36,628 nt of DNA from CAYSLU01 sp964431965 (GCA_964431965.1 CAYSLU010000053.1:1-36628), one strand, 5' to 3'; positions 9,004-19,265 are shown, counted from the first letter of the stretch. Made by a program: numbers and translations. The notes: generated by a model from the letters alone, not told the origin.

Positions 9004-9057
9004 ACCGTAAGGCGGCCGCATTCGCCCGGTATGAGGGCCGTGTGAGAAGACGGTTAG
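9004..9057 (-). promoter_or_regulatory. Pho box and -10 of the porin promoter
   Basis: On the minus strand, CTAACC (9057-9052), CTCACA (9046-9041) and CTCATA (9035-9030) have an exact 11-bp period. After 20 bp comes TACGGT (9009-9004). Order, spacing and -10 hexamer match the pstS promoter exactly, while the bases between differ, which is the pattern expected of a shared regulatory site. The start of transcription would be near 8996, about 98 nt before the porin ATG. Nothing else is recognised in the rest of the 8899-9221 gap apart from the divergent promoter at 9177. Confidence 0.75.
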
Positions 9058-9176
9058 GACGAGCGGGGTCCGCGACTCTCGGTCCCGGGCGCCGATGCGG
9101 CGCCCCGGCTCACACGAGCACTTCGGGCCCGCGCTCATCCGTGATCTCTGACCTCCCCCATCCCATCGGGCCTCCG

Positions 9177-9205
9177 TTGCAATCGGCGGCACGTTCGCCT
9201 AAGCT
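9177..9205 (+). promoter_or_regulatory. Sigma-70-like promoter with very short leader
   Basis: TTGCAA (9177-9182), 17 bp, TAAGCT (9200-9205). The predicted start is near 9212, only about 10 nt before the ATG at 9222, and no Shine-Dalgarno sequence is visible there. The mRNA may be nearly leaderless. Confidence 0.5.
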
Positions 9206-9221
9206 CCATCGGCACCGAAGC

Positions 9222-11270
9222 ATGAAGCCAACCTTCCCAGCATGCCTGGCGGCCGTGTGGGCCGCGGCCGCACTCGCCGCGGCGGACACGCCGCCCGCCG
9301 ACGTGCCGCTGCGCCAACTCGTCGAGGCCGGCGCGCTGATCGAGCGGGCGCCGAACGCCGTCGTGAAGGCCTATCTCCAGTCGCGGCTCCAGGAGATCCT
9401 CGCCGGCACCAACGCGGCCGGGCGGGCGGCGCGGTTCGACGCCTTCGTGGCCGAGCTCGGCGCCGCCGTCGCCGCCCTGCCGCCGCCGCCCGCCGACCAT
9501 CGCGCCGGCCCCCCGCCCGAAGGCGCGACCAACGGCGCCCCGTCCGCCGTCGCCACGAACCCGGCGGCGTGCGCCCTGGACGTCGCCGCAGTCAACCTGC
9601 TCACCAGCTACGCATGCATCCTGTACGACCTCGAGGGCCACGGGTTCCGCATCGTGCGCAACGAGCTGGTGGACAACGTCCGGACCGACGGCTTCCAGCC
9701 GGAGACCGCCTCGCTGCTCCGGCAGCTGGTCCTGCTCTGCGACGAGGCGGACCGGGCGTTCCGCACGATGAAGTACGTGCGCGAGGACGCAGCCGACGCG
9801 CTCCGCACCCTCTACATCCAGAACCTCGGAACCGCGGGCGCCACGAGCATCGCGTTCGGCGACCCGCTCCCGCTGCTCAAGGCGGCCGCGTCCATTGCCG
9901 GCGGGCAGTTCAAGCTGCACCGCGAGCGCAGCCGCAAGCTCGACGTCGAAGTCCAGAACCACCAGAGCCGGCTTGCCAACTTCCTCTTCGCGCTGAACGT
10001 GCGGCGGTCGGACCTGCGCGCCGGCAGCGGCGTCGATGAGGCGGCCTTCGTCACCAAGGAAGCCCACGACCAGCTTCAGCAGGCGCTCCAGGTTCCAAGC
10101 GCGCCGATCCGCCTGGTCGCGCTCCGCCGCTGCGAGGCGGCGCACCCGGCCTACCGGGAGGCCCGACAGTGCCTCGCCCTCGCGCTGGACGAGGCCGGCT
10201 TGGCGGACGAGGCCGAGCCTCGGTTCCGGGAGCTGGCCGCCGAGCGCTCGCCCGTGCTGCGCATGGACGGCATGCGGGCCACCGCCTGCACGCTGCTCGC
10301 CGGCTACAGCCTGAAGCGGGCGGACTACGAGCAGGCGGCCCGACGCGCGGAGGAGGCGCTCGACGAGCATCCCCAGCGTGCCGACGCCTACAACGCCCTC
10401 GGCCTCGCCTGCCTCCGCCTCGGCCGAATCGACGCCGCGTACACGAACATCGGCCAGGCGCTCAAGCTCGAGCCGGGCAACGGCGACTTTCTGTGGAGCG
10501 CCACGCAGCTCGCCGCCCAAGGCTACCGGCGCGAGGACGTCGCGCTCAGCCTGCTCAGCGCCGCCATCAACGCCGGATTCACCGACTTCGCCGCCGTCCA
10601 TTCGTTCGCCCCGCTCCGCGTGGCCCTCACGTCGTCGCGCGGGCAGCACATTCTGCAACCGTGGGTCCAGGCCTATTGCCGCCCGAGCCTGCTGACGCAC
10701 TCCCTGACGCTCACGAATCACGCGTCCTACGCCCTGCGCGACCTCGACGTCAGCCTGCGCGTGCGCTACGAAACATCCGACGGCGAGCCGCTCGACCTGG
10801 AGTTCACGCGCCTCATCCCCGAGCTTCCCGCCCGGGGTGCCATGGTGCTGGCGCGCACGGCTCCGCCTAGGAACGCCACGCACAGCCGGATGGATCTGGC
10901 CTACCGGTGCCGCCAGCATCCGTCCCACCGGTTCGAAAGCGTGTCCGGATGGAACTGGGGCGGCGGCGGACGGAACCTCTGGTTCCACCGGATCCTCAAC
11001 GACGAAGCCGTCGCCGCGCTCGACGCGGCGGAGCCCGCCGCCTACGCCAGCGCCTACCGCAAGGCGCGGGAAGCCGCGCAGCTGACGTTTGACCAGGATG
11101 CCGACGTGCTCGACACCTGCGCCCGCCTCGCTGCCAAGCTCGGCCGCGCGGACGAGGCCCGGGAGTTCCAGGCCGGCATCTACCGCATCCAGTACGAAGC
11201 CGGCCTGGTAAGCACCAACGCCATCGAGAAGACGCTCTCCCGCATGCGTTCCGGCGGCGAGCACCCCTGA
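9222..11270 (+). CDS. Secreted TPR-containing protein of unknown function
   Basis: 682 residues from ATG 9222, chosen because a signal peptide starts there (MKPTFPACLAAVWAAAALAA, then ADTPP); the longer open frame upstream crosses the promoter. A Pro-rich linker lies near 85-110. In the middle are tetratricopeptide units, clearest in RADAYNALGLACLRLGRIDA followed by AYTNIGQALKLEPGN (about residues 386-420), with weaker units before and after. The last 200 residues contain a beta-rich stretch (LTHSLTLTNHASYALRDLDV) and a final helical pair. It is probably periplasmic or surface-exposed and mediates protein contacts (family knowledge of TPRs); the partner is unknown. It is divergent from the porin. 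Confidence 0.75.
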   Translation: MKPTFPACLAAVWAAAALAAADTPPADVPLRQLVEAGALIERAPNAVVKAYLQSRLQEILAGTNAAGRAARFDAFVAELGAAVAALPPPPADHRAGPPPEGATNGAPSAVATNPAACALDVAAVNLLTSYACILYDLEGHGFRIVRNELVDNVRTDGFQPETASLLRQLVLLCDEADRAFRTMKYVREDAADALRTLYIQNLGTAGATSIAFGDPLPLLKAAASIAGGQFKLHRERSRKLDVEVQNHQSRLANFLFALNVRRSDLRAGSGVDEAAFVTKEAHDQLQQALQVPSAPIRLVALRRCEAAHPAYREARQCLALALDEAGLADEAEPRFRELAAERSPVLRMDGMRATACTLLAGYSLKRADYEQAARRAEEALDEHPQRADAYNALGLACLRLGRIDAAYTNIGQALKLEPGNGDFLWSATQLAAQGYRREDVALSLLSAAINAGFTDFAAVHSFAPLRVALTSSRGQHILQPWVQAYCRPSLLTHSLTLTNHASYALRDLDVSLRVRYETSDGEPLDLEFTRLIPELPARGAMVLARTAPPRNATHSRMDLAYRCRQHPSHRFESVSGWNWGGGGRNLWFHRILNDEAVAALDAAEPAAYASAYRKAREAAQLTFDQDADVLDTCARLAAKLGRADEAREFQAGIYRIQYEAGLVSTNAIEKTLSRMRSGGEHP

Positions 11271-11340
11271 GGCCGCAGGCCCCACCCAAGCGACGGGAGC
11301 GGAGCGGCGCCCCACCCGTCCAACGGCGGCCACCGCAGGG

Positions 11341-11369
11341 TTGGCGACGCGCGGGCGCGCTGCTATCCT
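11341..11369 (+). promoter_or_regulatory. Sigma-70-like promoter for the TIM-barrel gene
   Basis: TTGGCG (11341-11346), 17 bp, TATCCT (11364-11369), 60 bp before the ATG at 11429. The rest of the gap from 11271 shows no clear terminator. Confidence 0.45.
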
Positions 11370-11428
11370 GCCGCGGTTCCGTCTCCCCCGCGGTGCGCGC
11401 CGGGGCCTCGGATCCAGGAGAACCGCCC

Positions 11429-12292
11429 ATGCCGCTCAAGTATTCCGTCACCTCCGTGATGCTCCCGCACCTGGACCTCGACCGGACCGGCGCCCTGCTC
11501 CGTGCGAACGGCTGTCACGGGCTCGAGCTGCGCGTGCGGACGTATGCCGGCGAAGCAGGCGCCAGCCCCAGCCCGTGGGGCCGCCACGTCACCGACGTCT
11601 CGCCCGAGAACGTGAGCGCCCGGGCGGCGGAGATCCGGGGCGTCCTCGCCCGGCACGGCCTGGCGCTGGCGGCCTTCGCGAGCAACGCGAGCGCGCTCGA
11701 GCTGGACGTCGTGCGCCGGCTCGCCGAAGGCGCCGCCGCCGTCGGGTGCCCGCTCGTGCGAGTGGGTGCGCCTCGCGCCTACCGGGGCGATGTCCCCTAT
11801 GCGGAGCTCTTCGACGAAGCGGTCCGGGCGTACGAGCAGGTCATCCCGATCACGCGCGCCAACGGCGTGCGCTGCCTCATCGAGATTCACGGCGGGACCA
11901 TCTTCGTGAGCGCCTCGCTCGCACACCGCCTGCTGAGCCGGTTCGACCCGAAGGACATCGGGGTCATCTACGACCCGCAGAACATGGCGGCCGACGGCTA
12001 CGAGACGACGAGCCTGGCGCTCGACCTCCTCGGCGACTACCTCGCGCACGTGCACATCGGCGGCCACCGCTGCGCTCCAGGCACGCCCGACGCCGCCGGA
12101 ACCGTGCCGTGGACGTATCCGGCCTGCCGGCTCGAGGAAGGACGCTACAACTACCCGCAGCTCATGGCCGAGCTCACGCGCCGGAGCTATCGCGGGTTCA
12201 TCAGCCTCGAGGACTTCGATACGACCCGCACGCCGGAGCAGCGAGTAGCCGACGCGCTGTCGTACCTGCGGCGGATCGAGCCGGCCGCTTAG
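11429..12292 (+). CDS. Sugar phosphate isomerase/epimerase-like TIM barrel
   Basis: 287 residues from ATG 11429, preceded by AGGAGA at 9 bp. It has the xylose isomerase-like TIM barrel fold of AP endonuclease 2 family proteins. The expected metal-ligand set at the barrel mouth is seen: Glu152 (LIEIHGGT), Asp182 (VIYDPQN), His209 (HVHIGGH) and Glu261 (FISLEDFD). Such enzymes isomerise or epimerise sugars, inositols or hydroxypyruvate-like substrates; the substrate here cannot be inferred from sequence. It is transcribed alone toward the carbohydrate operon on the other strand, so a related catabolic role is plausible. Confidence 0.85.
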   Translation: MPLKYSVTSVMLPHLDLDRTGALLRANGCHGLELRVRTYAGEAGASPSPWGRHVTDVSPENVSARAAEIRGVLARHGLALAAFASNASALELDVVRRLAEGAAAVGCPLVRVGAPRAYRGDVPYAELFDEAVRAYEQVIPITRANGVRCLIEIHGGTIFVSASLAHRLLSRFDPKDIGVIYDPQNMAADGYETTSLALDLLGDYLAHVHIGGHRCAPGTPDAAGTVPWTYPACRLEEGRYNYPQLMAELTRRSYRGFISLEDFDTTRTPEQRVADALSYLRRIEPAA

Positions 12293-12410
12293 CCGGACCG
12301 ATTCAGCCGCCAGGCGCACGTCCGGGCTCCTGTCTGCGGCGAGCGGCCCGCCGGCTGGTCAATCCGCTGGCGCACGCGGTCGGAGATGCAGTTGGCCGCA
12401 GCGCGCAGGG

Positions 12411-12492
12411 GTGGCCCGCGATCTCCGAGCGCGGGCGAAAGCACAACGTGAGCCGGGAGCGCGCCTGCCCGCGCCCGGAGGTCGCGGGCCAC
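12411..12492. repeat. 26-bp inverted repeat between convergent genes
   Basis: Left arm 12411-12436 begins GTGGCCCGCGATCTCCG. Right arm 12467-12492 is its reverse complement with two mismatches; the loop is 30 nt. It lies in the 243-bp space between the 3' ends of the TIM-barrel gene (+) and the MFS gene (-), so it could act as a bidirectional terminator-like hairpin, although no T-run follows on either side. It is otherwise a REP-like palindrome. Confidence 0.7.
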
Positions 12493-12535
12493 CTCGGAAA
12501 GAATCGACCACTCAATCGTCCCGGCAGAGCCTGGC

Positions 12536-13924
12536 TCACTCCGCCCGGCGGTCGCGGTCCGGGCCGGCCAGCCGGCGGAACCAGCCGATCGGCACCCGCA
12601 CGAACTGCGCAGGCAGCTCGTCGAGCAGGTAGCCCACGACCTGCAGCGAGCTGCCGCTGCGCGGCTCCCGGATCCGGTGCACCAGCACGATCCCCATCCA
12701 TCGGAAGAGAATCGAAACCAGGAACACCAGATGGAAGTGGGTCCACGTCTGCCCCAGCACCATCGCCGTGAAGCCGTCGAGCGACTCGAGCAGCGCGCCC
12801 GCGCCCATGGCCGCGATGCCGCCGCAGATGCCGGCGAAGCCGGTGATCGCCGCCACGTACATCGACCGGTTCTCGCGGGGGGCGATCTTGAACATGTAGC
12901 CGTTCGCGGCAATCCCGAAGCCGGTGTTGAGTATCCCGTCGAACAGGCAGGCGACCAGCAGGATCCGCATGGCCGTGGCGGGCGTGGAGAAGACAAACGC
13001 GATCACCACCAGCGACTTCGCCCACACGCAGACCGACAGGACCGGCCGGTTCCCGTAGCGGCTGGAGAGCACGCCCCACAGGTTCGCCGTCAGCACGCTC
13101 GCGATGCCGTACATGCACCAGATGATCGTCACCTGCCACGGCGTCAGCCCCATGCTCTTGAGAAGGTAGAGTTGGCTGAACGGGCCGAAGAAGCTCACCC
13201 CCATCTGCCAGGCGCACATGAACATGACGAACGTCCGGTAGTCCGTGTGCCGGAGCGGCTCCAGCAGGATCACGTCGAGCCGCTCGGTCCGGGCCGGCGC
13301 GGCGGGCGGCTCGTGGACGCGAATGAACAGAAGCACGTCGGCCAGGCCCGCCACGACGCCGCCGATCACGGTCACGGCGTACACCACCTCGATCCGCACG
13401 CCCGCCAGGTAGGTGAACGCCGCCACGACCAGGTAAGCCGCCGTCCAGGCCAGCTGCATCCAGAGCATGCGCCGGCTCCAGAACCGGTTCATCACCGCGC
13501 CCGGTATCACGTCGCCCATCCACGAGAACCACAGCGGAACGATGAAATTGCCCAGGGCCTGGCTGAGCGCGAGCAGCGCAATCGTCGACCACACCACCGC
13601 GCCCGCCGGGAGGCCGGGGAGCACGATCGGAATCAGCGCAACCGGGATGTACAGAACGCGGCTCAAGCACGACAGGATGACGAACGGCATCTTCCGGCTC
13701 GGCAGGCGATTGGCCAGCAGGGCGCCGACAAACTGCACGAAGAGCATCACCAGCGGCAGGCCGCTCAGCAGGCCGAAGTGAAACTCGGTCAGCCCGATCG
13801 TCCGGAAGAACTCCGTCGCCGCCGGCGAGCTCGTCCCCGCCGCGTAGACCATGGCCAGGCTTCCGCCGATCGAAATCCGGCGGAGCGAGCGGCGGAGCGT
13901 GGAAGGCGGTCGAGGCGTACGCAT
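12536..13924 (-). CDS. MFS transporter, probable sugar uptake
   Basis: 462 residues with about 12 hydrophobic segments, for example LPLVMLFVQFVGALLA, AAGAVVWSTIALLALSQ-like helices and VLFIRVHEPPAAP before the central cytoplasmic loop (about 200-225). Conserved polar spots include WFSWMGDVIPG (near 135), where MFS members carry the loop 2-3/4-5 signature, and the helix start DGILNTGFGIAANGYMF. It lies 36 bp downstream of the DUF4838 gene and closes the three-gene operon, so it likely imports the oligosaccharide or monosaccharide released by those enzymes (inference). No strong ribosome site precedes ATG 13924. Confidence 0.85.
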   Translation of the reverse strand: MRTPRPPSTLRRSLRRISIGGSLAMVYAAGTSSPAATEFFRTIGLTEFHFGLLSGLPLVMLFVQFVGALLANRLPSRKMPFVILSCLSRVLYIPVALIPIVLPGLPAGAVVWSTIALLALSQALGNFIVPLWFSWMGDVIPGAVMNRFWSRRMLWMQLAWTAAYLVVAAFTYLAGVRIEVVYAVTVIGGVVAGLADVLLFIRVHEPPAAPARTERLDVILLEPLRHTDYRTFVMFMCAWQMGVSFFGPFSQLYLLKSMGLTPWQVTIIWCMYGIASVLTANLWGVLSSRYGNRPVLSVCVWAKSLVVIAFVFSTPATAMRILLVACLFDGILNTGFGIAANGYMFKIAPRENRSMYVAAITGFAGICGGIAAMGAGALLESLDGFTAMVLGQTWTHFHLVFLVSILFRWMGIVLVHRIREPRSGSSLQVVGYLLDELPAQFVRVPIGWFRRLAGPDRDRRAE

Positions 13925-13960
13925 AGGAGCCGTGAATTGACCACGAATCCCCCACCCCGG

Positions 13961-16384
13961 TCAAGCACACGCCCATTGCTGCGTCAGCGTCAGGCACTCG
14001 CCGGGCCTGAGGCAGGCCGGCTGACTGTACAGCCCCAGGTGGACGTGGCGCTGGCGCCGGTTCCAGTCGAACAGACAGCGGCTCACCGCGACCGGCTCGA
14101 ACGCGACTTCGAGCCAGCCCTCCGGCCGCACCAGCCGCCACGCGCCCGCCGGCATGTCGCCGCCGGCCATAAACCGGCTCCCCTCGGCGTCCGCGCACCC
14201 GCGCCACGGCACCGCCTCGCGCCATTCGCCGCCGGCGCCCCGAATCCGGACAGCGGCCTGCTCCAGGTCGCCGCAGTCGAACTCCGGCTGCGTGCGCAAC
14301 AGCGCCTCGCGGGGCTCGCTCGACCGGTTGGTCAGCGTGGAGCGGATCGTGAGCACATTCGACTCCGCTCCGGGCCCCAGCGCAAGCTCGCGCGCCAGTT
14401 CGAGGTCACGATCGAGACGCGCCATCAAGTGGATCGATCGGCCCGTCACCCCCACCACTTCGTAGGGCTCCCTCCACCCGGGTGAGCGCCAGCGCGGATC
14501 GCAGTACTCCTCGTAGCCGCCGGCCAGCGGGTAGTCGGACTGGTCGGGCACGCCCCAGTGCATCCACTCGGCTCCCGACTTCTCATCCACCAGGCTCATG
14601 AGCCGCCCGCCCAGCCGGGGCGCAACCAACACCCGGAGCCGCCCGTTCGAGATCTCCGCCAGGTCGGCGCCGGCGCTCATCTCCTGCTCGTGCTCGATCG
14701 GCCGCCCGCCCTCTCGCAAGGCCAGCGCGCCGCGCGCCCGGGCGCGGGCCAGAAACCCGGCCGCCCGCCCCGCCAGCGCCGGGTCGGCCGGCTCGTAGCG
14801 AGCACCCCGGCGCGCGTACCGAAGCCCGCGCCGCCACGTCACGTACTCCGCGGGGAGCCGCGCCGCACGCACGCGATCGAGCCGCTCGGGGTCATCCGAC
14901 ACCCGCCGCTCGGCCTCGTCGAACAGCCGGTGCAGCCGCTCGACCATCCGGGGCGTCAGCCACGGCGCCTCGATCGACTCGTAGAGATGGAAGTGGACCT
15001 GCTCCCGGCGCGGCAGCGCGTGCAGCTCATCGAGCATGTCGCGGATCGGCTCGGCGGCCGCCCCGTAGTATGGCCCCAGAAACTCGTCGACCACCGCCTG
15101 GGGATTGAGCTCGGGCCGCCAGAGCAGGCGGGCCATCAGGTAGGCCCGCAGCTCGGCCATGTCGCCGCACCCCTTCACGGGCGTCGCATCGGCCTGGCCG
15201 AACACCCCCGTCACCCCCGATTGGGCGAACACGCGGATGTTCCCGGCGACCGCATCGAGATTCGGGTAGGGCAGGAAGTAGTGAGAGAAGTCGGTGAAGT
15301 AGTCCCACACGAACACCTCGGGCGCGATCTCGCCCCACTGCCGGATCAGCCGCAGGAAAGGGCGGTTCCGCTCGCACCCGTCCAGCGCGTGCGCGCCGCA
15401 GGCGTTCATGCTGCAGAGCCGCACGATCACGTTGCGGCGGGGGCGCACCGTTCGCGGCGGCTCAACCGTGTAGGTGTAGGCCAGGGTGTCGAACAGCACC
15501 TTCGGAAACGCGCTCTCGAGGCGCCCGGCGATCGTGTTGACGAACGCGATGAGCGATCCGGAGGGCGACCCCTCGGCTTCGTCGACCGCGCGGCACGCCG
15601 CGCACCGGCACGCGCCATGCCAGTCGTTCTGCGACACCGACGCGATCCGCGCGCCCGGGTTGGCGAGGAGCAGCCGGCGCACCCGCTCCGTCACGACGTC
15701 GGCCACCGCCGGGTTGGTCAGACAGAGCTGCCCGCCGGTGAACGCGCGCCGGCCGTCCAGTTCCGAGAAGTACTCGGGATGCGTCTCGAAGAACTCCTCG
15801 GGGGGCACCAGGGCGAAGAAGGTGTGCACGAAGCCGGCGTACTCGATGCTCCCGCCGCGCGTGGCGTCGAGCGGATAGGAGCTGCCGTTCACGCGGTTGC
15901 GCGCGGCCCAGTCCGCGTCGCGGGCGCAGGAGAAATAGGGCTCGCGGTACCGGAACGCCGGCCGATACGCGATGCGCGTGTGCGGGATCGACAGGTGCGG
16001 ACGCCGCGGAATGGCGCTCACGCCGGGCGCCAGCCAGCGGCAGCCGACGACCTCCTGCAGGAACTCGTAGACCGCGTACAGCGTCCCCCGCGGCGATGAT
16101 CCCGCCAGAACGAGCGCATCGCCCGCCGTGTGCACGACGCACCCGTCCTCGCCCAGCCGCTCCCAATCCACGCCCTCCGCCAGCCGCTCCGCCTCGGGCG
16201 TGCGGCCAACCAGGAAGCGCGGCCCTCGTCCGGCCGGACCGCCGGTCGTGCCGACCGGGAACGCCCGGCCGGTGACCTGCTCGAGATGCGCGGCCAGCTC
16301 GCTCGCCGCGTGGCGCTCGACGGGGTCGGGCCGGTCCGGAATCACGATCCCGCCCGCGGCCTCCTCGGCATCAGACACGTTCAT
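13961..16384 (-). CDS. DUF4838 protein, alpha-glucuronidase/GH20-like glycosidase
   Basis: 807 residues from ATG 16384, which lies one base after the stop of the upstream gene and is preceded by GGGAGGG; an ATG-less extension to 16408 would overlap that gene. The N-terminal domain (about 10-130: ERHAASELAAHLEQVTGRAF, later GTLYAVYEFLQEVVGCRWLA) is the alpha-glucuronidase/GH20b-like accessory domain. A TIM barrel of DUF4838 type follows: FRYREPYFSC, VSQNDWHGACRCAACRAVDE, then SGSLIAFVNTIAGRLE and VFVWDYFTDFSHYFLPYPNL. A C-terminal beta-rich part (about 560-807) resembles glycosidase accessory domains. There is no signal peptide. DUF4838 proteins are common in Planctomycetes, Lentisphaerae and Verrucomicrobia polysaccharide loci; the bond cleaved is not known to me. 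Confidence 0.85.
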   Translation of the reverse strand: MNVSDAEEAAGGIVIPDRPDPVERHAASELAAHLEQVTGRAFPVGTTGGPAGRGPRFLVGRTPEAERLAEGVDWERLGEDGCVVHTAGDALVLAGSSPRGTLYAVYEFLQEVVGCRWLAPGVSAIPRRPHLSIPHTRIAYRPAFRYREPYFSCARDADWAARNRVNGSSYPLDATRGGSIEYAGFVHTFFALVPPEEFFETHPEYFSELDGRRAFTGGQLCLTNPAVADVVTERVRRLLLANPGARIASVSQNDWHGACRCAACRAVDEAEGSPSGSLIAFVNTIAGRLESAFPKVLFDTLAYTYTVEPPRTVRPRRNVIVRLCSMNACGAHALDGCERNRPFLRLIRQWGEIAPEVFVWDYFTDFSHYFLPYPNLDAVAGNIRVFAQSGVTGVFGQADATPVKGCGDMAELRAYLMARLLWRPELNPQAVVDEFLGPYYGAAAEPIRDMLDELHALPRREQVHFHLYESIEAPWLTPRMVERLHRLFDEAERRVSDDPERLDRVRAARLPAEYVTWRRGLRYARRGARYEPADPALAGRAAGFLARARARGALALREGGRPIEHEQEMSAGADLAEISNGRLRVLVAPRLGGRLMSLVDEKSGAEWMHWGVPDQSDYPLAGGYEEYCDPRWRSPGWREPYEVVGVTGRSIHLMARLDRDLELARELALGPGAESNVLTIRSTLTNRSSEPREALLRTQPEFDCGDLEQAAVRIRGAGGEWREAVPWRGCADAEGSRFMAGGDMPAGAWRLVRPEGWLEVAFEPVAVSRCLFDWNRRQRHVHLGLYSQPACLRPGECLTLTQQWACA

Positions 16385-16385
16385 G

Positions 16386-17570
16386 TCACTCCCTCCCGGG
16401 CTCAACACGAAGCCGGAGCAGCGCGCCCTGCCCGGGCGCCATCCACGTCTGATGCCCCAGCGGCGGCGCCGGCTCGCCCGTGTACGGCGAGATGACGGAC
16501 TCGACGGACCACCCGTCGCGCAGTCCGAACAAGTAATAGAGCGAGCGCTCGAGGTCCGTGTTCACCACCAGGGCGAAGCGCGCCCCGTCCGGCCGCCGGA
16601 ACTCGCCGACCGCCACCGGCCCGTCGGGCGACTGCTGGATGGCGCTGGCGGCATCGGGCCCGAGGCATCCCTTCGGGACGCGCCCCAGATGATAGACCGC
16701 CGTCGACTCCAACTGCAGCAGCGTCGGCGCGAGGCGGGCGACCTGGTGATTCGTGTTCTGGAGGTGGTACCAGGTCGGCGTCTCGCAATTGAACTGGTCC
16801 ACCGGCCCCATCCGATAGTTGCCGTGCAGTGGCGCGAAGTAGGTGAAGTAGGCGATGCCCCGCGCGCCGTAGGCCAGCGAGGAGTAGGCCTGCAGGCGCA
16901 GATCGGCGGCCGACGGCTCGCGGTAGTGATAGCTGCCCACGCTCGAAACAATGTTCCAGAAGGGGATGCCGTGCCGCAGCCCGGCCGCGCGGACCTGCTC
17001 GAGGTTGAGCCAGTAGAGGTCATGCTCGTCCGCGCGGTCCCGCATGAGGAAGTAGTTGTCGTAGCACAGCACCGGCGGGCGGCATACCGCGATGAACCGT
17101 TCGAGGTACTCCTCGTAGGTCGGTGCCCCGAGCTGCTCGGGCGAGGCGTAGTTCGGGAACAGGTTGATGTAGGGCCAGCGGCCGGGCGCGAGTTCGCTCA
17201 CAAGCCGGGCCACCACGCCCAGCCCCGGGAACATCGAGGCGGTCGGCTCGTCATACAGGTAGTAGCCGTACAGCGCCGGGCTCCGGCCCACCGCCCGGAC
17301 GAGGCTCCGGACGCGCGGGCGCGCCTCTTCGGCCGTAACCGTCGCCCAGTCCCACCCCGCCACGCGCGGATCCTCGACGAACGCCCGGATGCCGGCCCGG
17401 CGGCACGCGTCGAGCGCCGAAGCCGGCACGAAGCCCGCCAGGTTGAGCCCGCAGTCGCGCATGCGCCGAAGCAGCGACGCGTCGTGCGGCATCTCCCGGT
17501 TCCAGCCGAGCAGCGGAAAGACCGAGTCGCCAGCCGCGGGCTGGCCCGTCCGAGATCGTTTCTTTGCCAT
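16386..17570 (-). CDS. Beta-galactosidase-like TIM-barrel hydrolase, cytoplasmic
   Basis: 394 residues starting MAKKRSRTGQ; GGAGG lies upstream of ATG 17570. The chain follows a clan A-like barrel: FPLLGWNREMP (18-28), ALYGYYLYDEP (99-109) where Glu108 takes the place of the clan A acid/base, then VLCYDNYFLMRD (167-178), PFWNIVSSVGSYHYREPS (203-220) and GIAYFTYFAP (238-247), and ends in a small beta domain (320-394). It is a distant relative of GH42/GH2-type hydrolases as seen in PVC polysaccharide loci. I cannot confirm the nucleophile. It is the first gene of the operon with the DUF4838 protein and the MFS transporter. Confidence 0.7.
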   Translation of the reverse strand: MAKKRSRTGQPAAGDSVFPLLGWNREMPHDASLLRRMRDCGLNLAGFVPASALDACRRAGIRAFVEDPRVAGWDWATVTAEEARPRVRSLVRAVGRSPALYGYYLYDEPTASMFPGLGVVARLVSELAPGRWPYINLFPNYASPEQLGAPTYEEYLERFIAVCRPPVLCYDNYFLMRDRADEHDLYWLNLEQVRAAGLRHGIPFWNIVSSVGSYHYREPSAADLRLQAYSSLAYGARGIAYFTYFAPLHGNYRMGPVDQFNCETPTWYHLQNTNHQVARLAPTLLQLESTAVYHLGRVPKGCLGPDAASAIQQSPDGPVAVGEFRRPDGARFALVVNTDLERSLYYLFGLRDGWSVESVISPYTGEPAPPLGHQTWMAPGQGALLRLRVEPGRE

Positions 17571-17611
17571 CGCCAGCCTCCGTCCGCATGCGTTGAGTTC
17601 GACCCGGGCTC

Positions 17612-17640
17612 TTGTAGGCAGAAAGCGGGCGGCGGATCAA
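17612..17640 (-). promoter_or_regulatory. Candidate promoter of the carbohydrate operon
   Basis: TTGATC (17640-17635), 17 bp, CTACAA (17617-17612), about 42 bp before the ATG at 17570. The -10 hexamer is a moderate match. Confidence 0.4.
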
Positions 17641-17678
17641 GCACCCGAGGCGGAAGCGGAAGCGATCGGAGGGGACCC

Positions 17679-19184
<1,506 letters not shown>

Positions 19185-19236
19185 GTATGCCGCTCCTCCT
19201 CGCAAGCCGCTTCGCCAGCATGGCTCGCGGCCGGAA

Positions 19237-19265
19237 CACATACCCCCGCCGTCCGCCACCCGCAA
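19237..19265 (-). promoter_or_regulatory. Promoter of asnS
   Basis: TTGCGG (19265-19260), 17 bp, TATGTG (19242-19237); start near 19230, giving a leader of about 46 nt with GAGGAGGA in front of the ATG. No T-box-like leader fits in this length. Confidence 0.5.

Noticed and set aside
9135..11333. Minus-strand open frame of 732 codons opposite the TPR protein
   Set aside because: The plus-strand frame has a signal peptide, recognisable TPRs and a promoter; the minus frame has none and has biased Gly/Arg/Val composition.
12303..14225. Minus-strand 640-codon frame overlapping the MFS gene in another frame
   Set aside because: It lacks hydrophobic helices and any known motif; the MFS frame reads clearly.
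19185..19236. T-box riboswitch in front of asnS
   Set aside because: The leader from the predicted start is about 46 nt, too short, and no specifier loop or T-box sequence is seen.
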